Source: Psychrosphaera ytuae (GTDB lineage Bacteria > Pseudomonadota > Gammaproteobacteria > Enterobacterales > Alteromonadaceae). Taken from it: a DNA stretch of 64,000 bases. The position numbers were made by a program, and so were the translations under genes. Shown here piece after piece: positions 52,252 to 62,298 of this stretch. The notes below the pieces were generated by a model. The model was not told the DNA's origin. It ran no database searches and saw only the letters and a list, made by a program, of their open reading frames with translations. The first letter of the stretch is position 1. Every line of letters begins with the position of its first letter. The DNA lies in NCBI RefSeq assembly GCF_017638545.1, contig NZ_CP072110.1:744001-808000 (forward strand). Reading direction: 5' to 3'.

Positions 52252-54696
52252 ATGGATTCACAGTCCACTGCCCTGTTTAAGTTTTCTGCTTTATCTTTTG
52301 CTATTTATGCAGCGATGCACAGCGCGAGTAGTGTTGCCGAAGTTTCATCTGCACCACAAGCCGCAGTCGAAAAAGAGATTGAAACAATCGAGGTCACTGC
52401 AACTCGACGCACAGGCACAGCACAAGAAGTGCCAATGAATATCTCCGCTCTTGATGGCGATATCATGAAAACTCAAAACATTTTGTCACAAGAGGACGTG
52501 GCTCGTTGGGTTCCTGGTTTAACCATTTCTGACCAAGGTGGACGAGAAGACGCTGCAATTATCGTTCGTGGCTTAAACACCAATACTTCAGACCGTATCG
52601 CCGATGGCGGTACCGTTGCGACTTATATCGGCGAAATTGCCTTAAAGTCTGACATTAGATTGACTGATATTAAACGCGTAGAAGTGTTAATTGGCCCTCA
52701 GGGGACATTATACGGCGCAGGTACGTTAGGTGGTGCTATTCGATATATCCTAAATGACCCCGAATTAGATTACACCAGTGCAAGTCTGTCAGCGGATCTG
52801 TTTAGCCTAGCGCATAGCAGTGGCCTAGGTAATGAGCTCGGCGCAGTATTTAACACGCCAATCATTGACGATGAACTTGCCTTGCGCGTCAGTATCAACC
52901 GATATGACACCCCTGGATTTATTGATTACAACTACATTCTTCGCGAACCTGGTGTGTCTCAGGCTGACCCAAACTGGGACGACCCGAGTGCGGTTCAAGC
53001 CAATTTACGACAGGTAAGTGACGCCAACGATGAACAGGTGTTAACGTTTAGAGCAGCAGCAAAGTGGGCGCCTAATGATACTTTCAGTGCGACGCTTAAC
53101 TACTTCTATCAAAATCAAAAAAATGGCGGTAACTCGACTGATAATTATCAATCTCTAAGCCAAGACAACCCTATTTCTGGACTCATTGGCCAATACCAAA
53201 ATGCGTCCCGTTATGAAGAGCCAAATGAAAAAACCGACAAATTACTTAGCTTAGAAATGGAGTTGGATTTAGGGTTTGCCGATTTAGTTTCAGCAACAGG
53301 TTATGCTGAATACGAACAAGCTGGCCAACGTGACCAGACCGACTTGTTAATGCAGGACATTTGGTCTGGTTATGCCGATTACCCGGCATACACGGGCGAC
53401 TCTGGCAGTTCAGAAACCATCAGTCAGGAGTTAAGATTAGTATCAAACGCTGATTCTGATTTTAATTGGATTGTTGGCTTGTACTACAACAAAGTTGAAT
53501 CTCAAAATGACGACCGTGAGTACACGCCAGGTGCGACTCGAGACTGGTTTGATGGTGAGTACGTCAACATTGAGTACGACCTAGAGTACATTGCTAAGGG
53601 TTGGGCCGAAGACGAAGAGTCGGCCATTTTTGGTGAGCTAGGTTATCAGTTTACTGATTCATTAAGCATGGTCCTCGGTGCCCGTTTTTACGAATACGAC
53701 GTAGCAACTTGGTCAGCGGCAACCGCACCGTTTTACGATGGTGAAATCGCGAGTACAGATGAACTTAATTACGAAGAGGTCAGTGCATCGGACAGCGGTA
53801 GCCTGTTTAAATTTAACCTTAGTTACCAAGCCAACAAACAGGTCTTGACCTACTTTACTATTAGCGAAGGATTTAGACTTGGTGGTGGTAATGGTCTTGT
53901 CGCTTGTACCAATCCATTGACGACACAAGTGTGCGCATTGCCAAACGAGATTGATTATAAGCCGGATACCACAACAAACACCGAACTGGGCATTAAAAGT
54001 AGCTGGATGAAAAACAAGTTACACCTCAATGCTGCCTTGTTTAGCGTTGATTGGGATGATGCACAAATTGGTGCCGCATCGGTTAATGGTGCAGAATTGA
54101 TCACCCTTAATGCTGGTAAAGCAAATTCCACAGGTATCGAATTGTCAGGTCGTACGACCTTGATTCAAGACTGGACACTTTTTGCCAGTTATTCATACGC
54201 AAAGGCCGAACTTACCGAAGATGCGCCTTTCTTGTTTGGCGTTAAAGATGACGCTGGCACTGCCCTTCAAGACTTTTATGATGGTAAAGGTGGCGATCGC
54301 CTACCTGGCGCACCACAGCAACAGTTCTCATTAGGTGTTACTTATCAAACTGATGTGATGGACGATCTGCCATTATCGATTAATTATGGATTAACGGCGC
54401 AGGATGAAGTGATCACTAAAGTAGGCCTGCGTGCAGACGGTGAAACATTACCAGGTTATGCGCTAAGTAACCTCTCAGCGACCTTGATGTTAGATAGCTG
54501 GTCTGTGACCGCTTACGTTGATAACATGTTCAACAAGTATTCGTATACGTCAACTCGTCGTGATAAATCATGGGCAGGACAAGCCAAGTTCGAAAGTCAA
54601 AACAAAGACTTACCAGAGCTGGGCCGAGTGTATGGTCATTATGTAACCAAGCCAAGAACCATAGGGGTCAGAGTTAACTACGAATTTGACATGTAA
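52252..54696 (+). CDS. TonB-dependent outer-membrane receptor
   Basis: 814 residues with a signal peptide (FSALSFAIYAAMHSASSVA). The plug domain is ETIEVTATRRTGTAQEVPMN, then IIVRGLNTNTSDRIADGG and EVLIGPQGTLYGAGTLGGAI. A long beta-barrel follows, ending TIGVRVNYEFDM. Start ATG 52252 has GAGGAG 8 bases upstream. The plug and barrel look like the large family used by marine bacteria for carbohydrates or cofactors. The next gene, a TPR-sulfotransferase, is 61 bases away on the same strand, suggesting a joint uptake system. The substrate is unknown. Confidence 0.93.
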   Translation: MDSQSTALFKFSALSFAIYAAMHSASSVAEVSSAPQAAVEKEIETIEVTATRRTGTAQEVPMNISALDGDIMKTQNILSQEDVARWVPGLTISDQGGREDAAIIVRGLNTNTSDRIADGGTVATYIGEIALKSDIRLTDIKRVEVLIGPQGTLYGAGTLGGAIRYILNDPELDYTSASLSADLFSLAHSSGLGNELGAVFNTPIIDDELALRVSINRYDTPGFIDYNYILREPGVSQADPNWDDPSAVQANLRQVSDANDEQVLTFRAAAKWAPNDTFSATLNYFYQNQKNGGNSTDNYQSLSQDNPISGLIGQYQNASRYEEPNEKTDKLLSLEMELDLGFADLVSATGYAEYEQAGQRDQTDLLMQDIWSGYADYPAYTGDSGSSETISQELRLVSNADSDFNWIVGLYYNKVESQNDDREYTPGATRDWFDGEYVNIEYDLEYIAKGWAEDEESAIFGELGYQFTDSLSMVLGARFYEYDVATWSAATAPFYDGEIASTDELNYEEVSASDSGSLFKFNLSYQANKQVLTYFTISEGFRLGGGNGLVACTNPLTTQVCALPNEIDYKPDTTTNTELGIKSSWMKNKLHLNAALFSVDWDDAQIGAASVNGAELITLNAGKANSTGIELSGRTTLIQDWTLFASYSYAKAELTEDAPFLFGVKDDAGTALQDFYDGKGGDRLPGAPQQQFSLGVTYQTDVMDDLPLSINYGLTAQDEVITKVGLRADGETLPGYALSNLSATLMLDSWSVTAYVDNMFNKYSYTSTRRDKSWAGQAKFESQNKDLPELGRVYGHYVTKPRTIGVRVNYEFDM

Positions 54697-54757
54697 ACTC
54701 GTAGCACGGTCCTTTAAATAAAAAGGAAAAAGCAAAGGCAAAGGAAATGAGACTTTA

Positions 54758-56470
54758 GTGGACATTGAACACTTAAGCGCGCAGTGTCGAGCTGCGCTCC
54801 AACAACAGGACTTAAAAGGGGCTCATTATTGGGCCCTTTCGTTGATCCAGCAGAGCCCAAATAAGCCTATCGGTTATTTTTACATAGCCCAAATACCAAT
54901 GCAGGCTCAACAATTTCACAAAGCCATACCCATCCTACAAAAAGCCCTCAGCTTGTGTAAACCAGACGAGGCGCTAGTTGGCTCCATTGTTGCGCGCCTA
55001 ATGCAATGTTTTGGAATAACTGGCCAAGCCAAAGATGCCTTGGCGTTATTTAAACAAAGTGTTTTTTTACCCCATTCCAACAATACAGCGCAGTTGGAAT
55101 GCCTCGATTTAGAAAAAATCGCGGTTACTTTAACTCGCTTTGAATGGCACGCACTTGCCCTGCCAATTTTTGAACGCTCAGTTAAAACACCGACCTTTTT
55201 GAATTTAACCTCAGAGCAACAAGCTAATCTTTATTGCAATGTCGCAGCGAGTTGTGCGTATCAAGGTACGATCTCAGATGCAATTAAATACTACCGAAAA
55301 GCTCTGAGTTGTGAGCCTAGGTTAGGAAAAGCTCATGCAGCCTTATCACGACTCAACCCTACTGGAGAGCAAAAGCGAGTCGCGCAATTACAAACGTTTC
55401 TTGAACCCCAACTTATCTCGCCATTGGGCGAACAAGACAATGACGCTTTGTACTGCGCTAATGCTTTATTTCACGAGTTAGAAAAACAGCAGGACTATGC
55501 ACAAGCTGGTAATGTTCTTCACAAAGCGAACGCCATGTATCAAGAGGTGTTAGAATCCTCCAACAAAGCATTCTCTTTACAGGCTCATTGTAAATACATC
55601 GAGGTCATTCGAGAACTCGCCAGAGTAATAACAGAAAGTACGTCGCTGATTATCGACAACGACGCAAGTAAACCATCTGAGTTGTTTATAGTAGGTCTGC
55701 CGAGAAGTGGCTCTACGCTACTAGATTCAAAACTAACCCAACATCAGCAGATTGTTTCTTTGGGTGAGCGTGACGACATAGAACGTTTAATCTCGCCAAT
55801 ACTCAAGTCACAGAAGGCAATAGATAAGGAGTATTTTGACCAGCCATCACCTGAGTTAGTTCGACGGTTACAAAGCATTTTGGTCAACTACCAGGACTTA
55901 ACGTCCGCACGTTTAGAAGGACTGGAACTTTGCGCTCATGCGCAGCACTCTCTAACCGAAGAGAATAAGCGCATAACCTATACCATTGATAAAATGCACC
56001 TCAACATTTGGTATACACCGCTGATTTTGGCGTTGTTCCCAAAAGCCAAAATCATAGCCGTTAAGAAAAACGACCGTGATTTAGCTTGGGGCAATTACAA
56101 ATACTTATTTAACCCACAGGATAGTCGCTTTTTTTATTCCTACGACTTACAAAATATTCAGTCATACATAGATTGCTACCATCAACAAGTTGAATGGCTC
56201 AAAGCTCATTTTCCACAAAGAATTATAGAAGTTGAATACGAACAGTTCGTTGCCAATACAGAAGCTGAATTAACCAATGTTTATGCTTTTTTAGGGTTAA
56301 AAAATCGCATAAATTCAGCAAAAAAAAGTACTTCAACAGCAATCTATTCTGCACCTATATATTCTACGGCCAGCGCACAGCAAGTCAGAGAAGGTATTTC
56401 CGAAAAGTACGTTGGACAGTGGCAACGCTACAAATGGTTATTTAGTGATATAAAAGGCTTCAGACAATAA
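54758..56470 (+). CDS. TPR-repeat sulfotransferase
   Basis: 570 residues starting at GTG 54758. Residues 1-290 are TPR-like helices (ALQQQDLKGAHYWALSLIQQ and SDAIKYYRKALSCEPRLGKA). The C-terminal sulfotransferase domain opens with FIVGLPRSGSTLLDSKL near residue 312, the 5'-phosphosulfate-binding loop of PAPS enzymes. YTIDKMHLNIWYTPLILALF and the downstream arginine-poor region follow. This architecture is frequently found directly behind TonB-dependent receptors in Alteromonadales; the acceptor is not known. AAGGA lies 12 bases before the start. Confidence 0.88.
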   Translation: MDIEHLSAQCRAALQQQDLKGAHYWALSLIQQSPNKPIGYFYIAQIPMQAQQFHKAIPILQKALSLCKPDEALVGSIVARLMQCFGITGQAKDALALFKQSVFLPHSNNTAQLECLDLEKIAVTLTRFEWHALALPIFERSVKTPTFLNLTSEQQANLYCNVAASCAYQGTISDAIKYYRKALSCEPRLGKAHAALSRLNPTGEQKRVAQLQTFLEPQLISPLGEQDNDALYCANALFHELEKQQDYAQAGNVLHKANAMYQEVLESSNKAFSLQAHCKYIEVIRELARVITESTSLIIDNDASKPSELFIVGLPRSGSTLLDSKLTQHQQIVSLGERDDIERLISPILKSQKAIDKEYFDQPSPELVRRLQSILVNYQDLTSARLEGLELCAHAQHSLTEENKRITYTIDKMHLNIWYTPLILALFPKAKIIAVKKNDRDLAWGNYKYLFNPQDSRFFYSYDLQNIQSYIDCYHQQVEWLKAHFPQRIIEVEYEQFVANTEAELTNVYAFLGLKNRINSAKKSTSTAIYSAPIYSTASAQQVREGISEKYVGQWQRYKWLFSDIKGFRQ

Positions 56471-56523
56471 AAAAATCGTTTAATCCATACAGCGCATTCA
56501 CATCGTTATTGGATTAAACGATT
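56468..56523 (-). terminator. Terminator for the small lipoprotein gene
   Basis: AATCGTTTAATCCA...TGGATTAAACGATT is a perfect 14-bp stem. The T run appears on the minus strand, so it ends transcription of the lipoprotein gene, 58 bases downstream of its stop. On the plus strand it may also slow transcription after the sulfotransferase gene. Confidence 0.8.
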
Positions 56524-56580
56524 CTCTTAATACCTCGGTAGGATGCCAGAGGATTTGGTCACACTAACAAAGAGACAAGA

Positions 56581-56775
56581 TTAACAATCTGTGTCTTTTG
56601 CATCTGCTTTTTCTTTCACTTCTTCACAGGCGTCTTCTACTGCATTACCTGCATCAGTCAATACTTCGTCCACTTTCTCACCCGCTTCTTCAGCCTCTCC
56701 ATCACCACATGCTGTTAAAAACGAAGCAGAAAATACCAATGGTAACGTCATTAATAGTAGCTTAAATGTTTTCAT
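56581..56775 (-). CDS. Small acidic lipoprotein
   Basis: 64 residues. The signal peptide ends in a lipobox (FSASFLTACGDG), giving a mature lipid-anchored chain of about 42 residues, very acidic (EAEEAGEKVDEVLTDAGNAV) with helical heptads and a C-terminal DTDC. Two or three cysteines remain (one near the middle, one terminal). Similar tiny acidic lipoproteins occur widely in marine gammaproteobacteria with no known function. A minus-strand terminator follows and DUF1328 lies upstream on the same strand. Confidence 0.8.
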   Translation of the reverse strand: MKTFKLLLMTLPLVFSASFLTACGDGEAEEAGEKVDEVLTDAGNAVEDACEEVKEKADAKDTDC

Positions 56776-56841
56776 TTGTTTCTCCTAAAATCCAAAAAGT
56801 TGTTGTTTGATTGTTTAATCTGTTGAAATAGAGCGCTTGCC

Positions 56842-57018
56842 TTACACGTTCGGCTTGCGACCCCTTGTCATGCCAATAACAACTGAGACAATTAATCCAA
56901 TTAAAAACAAAAAGAATAAAAACTTCGCTATTCCCGTCGCAGCACCGGCGATACCACCAAAACCTAAAACACCGGCAACAATTGCAATCAATAAAAATGT
57001 TACTATCCAGCCTAACAT
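56842..57018 (-). CDS. DUF1328 small membrane protein (YtjA-like)
   Basis: 58 residues with AGGAGGT 4 bases before the ATG. Sequence MLGWIVTFLLIAIVAGVLGF, then GGIAGAATGIAKFLFFLFLI and GLIVSVVIG with a short basic tail, gives two transmembrane helices. This is the YtjA/DUF1328 family pattern. The protein is encoded minus-strand, upstream of the small lipoprotein gene, separated by 66 bases; the pair may respond to envelope stress together, though that is inference. Confidence 0.88.
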   Translation of the reverse strand: MLGWIVTFLLIAIVAGVLGFGGIAGAATGIAKFLFFLFLIGLIVSVVIGMTRGRKPNV

Positions 57019-57314
57019 AGAGACCTCCGTTTTAAGTTTAGTCCTTTAGTCTGTTGCTAAGCTTGTGCCAAAACCTAAAAATAGTCAGAAAAAAATCAAA
57101 AAATCATTGATTATTAACAGTTTAAACCACAACCTTTTCAACTTGGTGGTCACTCGATGATGATTTAAATAACATTTTAAGGCTTGTGATTTAAAAATTT
57201 TTCACAGTCACTGTGCAAGTTTTTCATAACTCACTACAATGGGGTTCATCTTAATTATTTCTAACTAATTGATTTTTCCAATTGTTTGGAAGCTCTAGTA
57301 TAAAAGAGAGACGA

Positions 57315-58385
57315 ATGTCGTATTTTAATGTTAAATATTTAGCCACCTTATTATTCCTTTCTCTAAGCCTAATTCCCACAGCTCATGCTTTAGAGGATGA
57401 TTTAGACCAACCACTTGAAGAAATCAAAACACCCGAGCAACTCGCTCTGGAGCAAAAGATTAAGTCTTGTGTTGCAACCCTAAAAGAAACTGGGTTTGTA
57501 ACGGGTGAAGACAAGTTAATCTATCGATACTGTGAAACACGTATTCTCAGCCGTGGTATCGTCCCAGGGCGACTTGCCAAAAGAATATTGAATGAAAGAA
57601 CCACTGAGCTAAACCCGTTTGTTATCACGCCACACAAACAAAGTTACATCCTGCCGATAACTATCACTGATAGCTTTAACCGGGACGTTTACATGTTTGA
57701 ACCAGAACGTGCCGAACAAATGAAAGACGTAGAAGCTAAGTATCAAGTGAGTATCAAGGTACCATTGAGAAGTAGCTCGTTGTTCATTCCTGGCGATGGA
57801 TTGTATTTTGCGATGACAATTCAAGCTTGGTGGCAATTGTACGCAGATGAAATCTCAAAACCATTCCGAGAAACCAACTACACCCCCGAGATATTCTATA
57901 TTGCGCCACTGCCGTTTAACCCATTCGACGGAAACATGGCGTTTGCCGTGCATTTAGAACATCAATCAAACGGCCAATCACAAGAGCTTTCTAGAAGCTG
58001 GAACCGCCTGTTATTTTCGGTGATTTACGAAAAGAATGATTACGCCTTTGCATTCAAACCTTGGTATCGCTTTGAAGAAGAACCAAAAGAGTACCCTCTA
58101 GATCCCAAGGGAGATGACAACCCAGATATTGATGATTACTTGGGCCATTATGAAATTTTGGCAGCCTATGCGTTTAACGACCAGCACAAGTTATCAGCAC
58201 TGATCCGCCAGAACTTTGCTACAGGTAAAGGCGCATTGGAACTAAACTACACCTTCCCTTTTCCGGGCTCGTCACGATTAGTCGGATTTGCTCAATATTT
58301 TACTGGCTATGGTGAGAGCTTAATTGACTACAATCACAAACAACAAAAGTTTGGATTGGGTATCGCGGTGAATGATATTTTTTAG
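57315..58385 (+). CDS. pldA: Outer-membrane phospholipase A
   Basis: 356 residues from ATG 57315 (the frame opens earlier without a ribosome site), with a signal peptide LATLLFLSLSLIPTAHA. It hydrolyses phospholipids in the outer leaflet of the outer membrane. The OMPLA active-site block is seen near 215: HLEHQSNGQSQELSRSWNRL. It contains the catalytic His and Ser and, about 12 residues on, the Asn. The alternating beta-barrel sequence runs to the end at NDIF. It is longer than the E. coli enzyme (289), mostly through an N-terminal extension of about 80 residues. Confidence 0.92.
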   Translation: MSYFNVKYLATLLFLSLSLIPTAHALEDDLDQPLEEIKTPEQLALEQKIKSCVATLKETGFVTGEDKLIYRYCETRILSRGIVPGRLAKRILNERTTELNPFVITPHKQSYILPITITDSFNRDVYMFEPERAEQMKDVEAKYQVSIKVPLRSSSLFIPGDGLYFAMTIQAWWQLYADEISKPFRETNYTPEIFYIAPLPFNPFDGNMAFAVHLEHQSNGQSQELSRSWNRLLFSVIYEKNDYAFAFKPWYRFEEEPKEYPLDPKGDDNPDIDDYLGHYEILAAYAFNDQHKLSALIRQNFATGKGALELNYTFPFPGSSRLVGFAQYFTGYGESLIDYNHKQQKFGLGIAVNDIF

Positions 58386-58396
58386 CGTTATAAGCT

Positions 58397-58774
58397 TTAT
58401 TGTTGCTCTGTCCGATTTGACAAATATACGTCCCAATCGGGCAGTTCTAGTGCGTCAGCTTCTTGTTCGTAACGAATAGACTTTAAAAAAGCTAAGAGTA
58501 CCGACAACAAGCCAACCAAAAGGTAAATATTCCAATAATCTAGTGCCTTAAAACCCACAACCATCGAAATTGCCGCATAAGCCGTGGTCAACAAACTCAA
58601 ATAATAAAAACTTAAAATACCAAAAACTCGATTACGAGCCGCAAACAACGGCGGGATTTCTTCTACATGTAACGCCCACAAAATCCGATAGAGCAACGGA
58701 GCGGCGATGTCCTTTGAGATCCCCAAGTATTCCATTTCTTGAGTGTAATGTTTGGCTTTCTGTGCAAAGTTCAT
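58397..58774 (-). CDS. DUF6404-like small membrane protein
   Basis: 125 residues, convergent with pldA. A short cytoplasmic N-terminus (YTQEMEYLGISKDIAAPLLY) precedes two transmembrane segments (FGILSFYYLSLLTTAYAAIS and YWNIYLLVGLLSVLLAFL) and a charged tail. The GISKDIAAPLLYRILWALHV block is what I recall as the hallmark of DUF6404 proteins; no function is known. Confidence 0.65.
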   Translation of the reverse strand: MNFAQKAKHYTQEMEYLGISKDIAAPLLYRILWALHVEEIPPLFAARNRVFGILSFYYLSLLTTAYAAISMVVGFKALDYWNIYLLVGLLSVLLAFLKSIRYEQEADALELPDWDVYLSNRTEQQ

Positions 58775-58923
58775 ATTCGTAAGCTATTGTTTTTATTATT
58801 AACGATTTTAGGTAACCGGATAAGGCGCTCAAAAAAAAGACGCGCAATCATACGCCATTTGCTGCACAGAAAAAAGACGCAATTTGCAATTAATTTATTA
58901 AATTCAGCGACTTGTACCTAATA

Positions 58924-59691
58924 CTAAGTAATTGGTACACCACTGTGAAATTTAAAGTCGTTATCTTGCTCGGTGATTAGGGCAGCTTCAACTTCGCCAA
59001 AATACCTGACCCGCTCACTGATGTCAGTGCCTGCGATATTACCCGCAAGCGTCAAATAGTCCTCAAAGTGACGAGCCTCAGAGCGCAATAGAGAAACATA
59101 AAAGTCACCCAAACGCTGATCAACATGAGGGGCAAGTTTGGCAAAACGTTCGCAAGAACGCGCTTCAATATAAGCGCCACAAATCAGCTTGTCGATAAGT
59201 GTTTCTGGCTCATGGGTTTTCACATGACGCATCATTCCTTTAGCATAACGACTCGATGTTATGTTGCGATACTCAACGCCTTTTTCTTCCATAATTTCTA
59301 AAACTTGGTAAAAGTGATGAAGCTCTTCTTTTATCAGCAATACCATTTTATCGACTAAGTCTTGGCCATAACGACTGCCCGATTTTACTTGCAGCTTCTT
59401 GTTCAAGCCTTTCAATTTACCAAGGTCAGCCAAACTGCCCTCTCGGCGGTAAATAAAATCTTCGTATGGTTTTAACCAAGCCAAAAGTTGCTCGCCACTC
59501 TCTTTATCCACGGCATATTTACGGATCAACCACATTGCCGTTTGAGCCGCTTTTAACTCACAAATCATATGGTCAATGAGTAACACTTCTAGGTTTTTCT
59601 CATCTACTGCTGCGGTGACCCAATCATCTGGGGTTTCACATTGTAAAAATTGATTAATTGGCTCAAGTAAAGATTGAAACTGCACTGTCAT
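58924..59691 (-). CDS. miaE: tRNA-(ms2io6A)-hydroxylase
   Basis: 255 residues from ATG 59691, where the family's usual LLEPINQFLQCETPDDWV begins soon after; earlier starts exist at 59718 and 59733 but no ribosome site decides. Diiron hydroxylase of ferritin-like fold that hydroxylates the isopentenyl group of tRNA position 37. Metal-ligand pairs EELHHFYQVLEIM and EARSCERFAKLAPH, then SEARHFEDYLTLA, carry the E-x2-H motifs. It is a single gene. Confidence 0.93.
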   Translation of the reverse strand: MTVQFQSLLEPINQFLQCETPDDWVTAAVDEKNLEVLLIDHMICELKAAQTAMWLIRKYAVDKESGEQLLAWLKPYEDFIYRREGSLADLGKLKGLNKKLQVKSGSRYGQDLVDKMVLLIKEELHHFYQVLEIMEEKGVEYRNITSSRYAKGMMRHVKTHEPETLIDKLICGAYIEARSCERFAKLAPHVDQRLGDFYVSLLRSEARHFEDYLTLAGNIAGTDISERVRYFGEVEAALITEQDNDFKFHSGVPIT

Positions 59692-59733
59692 GGTATTGAG
59701 TAAATTGACTTTGGTCATTAGGAATAAAAACAA

Positions 59734-60120
59734 TGCGCAAGATTAGCATATTTCTGTTGCCTGTTTAACAACCCTTGTTGCGATTTGTTCTTATTTACTT
59801 TGAACGTGTCGAACGGTTTTTATCCTAAGATTCCGCAGACACCACTCAAATGATTAATATTTGTACAAAAAATTTCCATATCTTAGCTATGACGTCAAAA
59901 CTAACAAGATATTGGTAGGTGTTTGGTTTTGTTGAAGTTACTGATATTTTTAGAATTTTTACTCTATGGTTAATTAATTTTTATATAACCTTATAATCTA
60001 AATGGGTTAATTTTTAAGCAATTCTATTCTTGATCTCTGATTAAATTTTGATCATAACTTATTCAAGGTTGTGTAACTTTTGCGCAATTAAGCGGTCACT
60101 AGACAGTAAGGAACATAATT
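59734..60120. other. AT-rich promoter region
   Basis: About 390 very AT-rich bases separating divergently transcribed miaE and the Yip1 gene. No gene or RNA seen. Confidence 0.4.
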
Positions 60121-60720
60121 ATGATACTAAACCACCTATGGGGTCTGTACGCGCATCCGGTTGAAGAATGGCATACCATTGACAACCGTCATGAAAGCTT
60201 CAAATACTCAATGTCCCACATCATGATCATTGCACTGATCCCGGCAATATGTGGATATTTTTCTGCAACAGAACTGGGTTGGAGTATAGGCGCGGGTGAA
60301 CCCCTGCGTATGACCTCTGACGCAGCATTAATTGTTTTTTCGGGTACCTATGTTGCCTTAATTGGCGGTGTATTTATGCTGGGTTATTTAGCCCACTGGA
60401 TGGCACACACGTTTGGCGCTGAGCCAACTTATACCCAAACCCTTGAACTCGCTGCGTATACCGCAACGCCGCTGTACATGGCTGGTTTTGCTGCTTTATA
60501 CCCTGAAGTTTGGTTTGTAATGTGTGTTGGACTTGCGGCACTGACCTACTCTGTTTATTTACTCTATGCTGGCGTTCCAATTCTCATGCATATTCCTGAA
60601 GAGCGTGGATTTATCTATGCAAGCTCGGTAGTGACTTGTGGTCTTATTCTACTGGTTTGTATTATGACGGCATTCGCTATGTTCTGGAGCTCAGGTTACG
60701 CACCAGTATTTAGACACTAA
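60121..60720 (+). CDS. Yip1-family membrane protein
   Basis: 199 residues with five hydrophobic segments, including ALIPAICGYFSATELGWSIG, GTYVALIGGVFMLGYLAHWM, LAAYTATPLYMAGFAALYPE and VVTCGLILLVCIMTAFAMFW. The Yip1 pattern of a leading LWGLYAHPVEEWHTI and a central AYTATPL is clear. Bacterial members have no assigned role; they are common inner-membrane proteins. It is followed by a shared terminator with cysS. Confidence 0.85.
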   Translation: MILNHLWGLYAHPVEEWHTIDNRHESFKYSMSHIMIIALIPAICGYFSATELGWSIGAGEPLRMTSDAALIVFSGTYVALIGGVFMLGYLAHWMAHTFGAEPTYTQTLELAAYTATPLYMAGFAALYPEVWFVMCVGLAALTYSVYLLYAGVPILMHIPEERGFIYASSVVTCGLILLVCIMTAFAMFWSSGYAPVFRH

Positions 60721-60751
60721 TTCATAAATCGTCTGCAAAGACATAAGCACA

Positions 60752-60780
60752 AAAAAAAGCCGACATCCGTCGGCTTTTCT
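60752..60780. terminator. Bidirectional terminator between Yip1 gene and cysS
   Basis: AAAAGCCGAC-atcc-GTCGGCTTTT, perfect 10-bp stem with A run on one side and T run on the other, able to end both converging transcripts. Confidence 0.9.
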
Positions 60781-60805
60781 TTTCGTGTGCAAAAACTAAA
60801 AGGTC

Positions 60806-62188
60806 CTACACTTTACGCCACGTCGTGCCATTCGCACCGTCTTCTAACACAACACCTAATGCCGTTAAAGCATCACGAGATTGGTCAGCTGCGGCCCAAT
60901 CTTTGTTTGCACGGGCGTCGTTACGTTGCACGATTAATGCTTCGATTTTAGCAACTTCGTCGTTGTCTTGATCACCCTGTAAAAATGCTTCAGGCGCGCT
61001 TTGTAAAATTCCCAAAACTTCGCCAAACAATACAATCGCACCTGCTAAGTCTGCGGCTTGCTCTGCAGAATCAGATTTTGCGATATTCAATTGTTTCACT
61101 AAATCGAATAATACCGCCAGAGCTTCTGGTGTATTAAAGTCATCGTCCATTGCAGCATAAAAGTCCGCTGATTGTGGCAGCGTCGATAAATCCACTGATA
61201 AGTTTGGCTCAACATCGCGAAGCGCAGAGTACATACGCTCTAAGCTCGACTTAGCTTGTTTTAGGTTGTCATCCGAATAGTTTAACTGACTGCGGTAATG
61301 CCCCGACAATAAGAAATAACGAACTGTCTCCGCATCGTAAGTCTTCAAAACTTCACGCACGGTAAAGAAGTTGCCCAAAGATTTAGACATCTTTTCGTTA
61401 TTAACCTGTACCATACCAGTGTGCATCCAGTAATTAACGTACGGCGTGTCAAATGCACAGCATGACTGAGCAATTTCGTTTTCGTGGTGCGGAAACGTCA
61501 AGTCTGAACCACCACCGTGAATGTCAAAGTGCGTGCCCAAATGTTTTGAGTTCATCGCCGAACATTCAATGTGCCATCCTGGACGGCCGTCGCCCCATGG
61601 CGATTGCCAGCTTGGCTCACCTGGTTTAGCAAGCTTCCACAATACAAAGTCCAGTGGATCGCGTTTTGTCTCTTCAACGTCGACGCGGGCACCCGCAACT
61701 AATTGAGTTAGGTCTTGTTTGCCTAACGCGCCGTAGTTTTCAAAAGTAGACACTTCAAACAGAACATCTCCGTTATCCGCAACATAGGCATGGCCTTTAC
61801 TGATCAAACGCTCGATTACGTCGATAATTTCTGGCATATGGGTTGTTACGCGCGGCTCGATATCCGCTGGTAACATTTTTAATGACTCGAAGTCTTCGTG
61901 CATCATCGCGATAGTGCGATCGGTAAGTTGATCACACGTTTCATTGTTTTCAATTGCACGTTGAATGATTTTGTCGTCAACATCAGTAATATTACGAACA
62001 AACGTGACGTCATAACCAGTATGACGGAAATAACGCTGCATTACGTCAAATGCAACGTATGTACGGCCGTGTCCCATGTGTAACAAGTCATAGACCGTGA
62101 TACCACATACATACATGCCCACCTTGCCTTCTTCGATTGGCTTAAAGGTTTCTTTTTTGCGGGATAATGTATTGTAAATACGTAGCAT
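60806..62188 (-). CDS. cysS: Cysteinyl-tRNA synthetase
   Basis: 460 residues, normal length. Class I synthetase charging tRNA-Cys. The zinc-binding Cys is in MYVCGITVYD, the HIGH motif is present as HMGHGRTY, and the KMSKS motif as NEKMSKSLGN near 268. The zinc ligands WHIECSAM and the helix HHENEIAQSCC follow. Upstream lies serB on the same strand, 110 bases away. Confidence 0.98.
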   Translation of the reverse strand: MLRIYNTLSRKKETFKPIEEGKVGMYVCGITVYDLLHMGHGRTYVAFDVMQRYFRHTGYDVTFVRNITDVDDKIIQRAIENNETCDQLTDRTIAMMHEDFESLKMLPADIEPRVTTHMPEIIDVIERLISKGHAYVADNGDVLFEVSTFENYGALGKQDLTQLVAGARVDVEETKRDPLDFVLWKLAKPGEPSWQSPWGDGRPGWHIECSAMNSKHLGTHFDIHGGGSDLTFPHHENEIAQSCCAFDTPYVNYWMHTGMVQVNNEKMSKSLGNFFTVREVLKTYDAETVRYFLLSGHYRSQLNYSDDNLKQAKSSLERMYSALRDVEPNLSVDLSTLPQSADFYAAMDDDFNTPEALAVLFDLVKQLNIAKSDSAEQAADLAGAIVLFGEVLGILQSAPEAFLQGDQDNDEVAKIEALIVQRNDARANKDWAAADQSRDALTALGVVLEDGANGTTWRKV

Positions 62189-62298
62189 GTTTAATCCTGA
62201 TTAATTTTATCTTTAGAGTAGTACTGATTTTTCGGCATTTTACCAAACTACCGACGATACACCAGCAACTTGTTTATAACCATTTAACTTTGAATATT

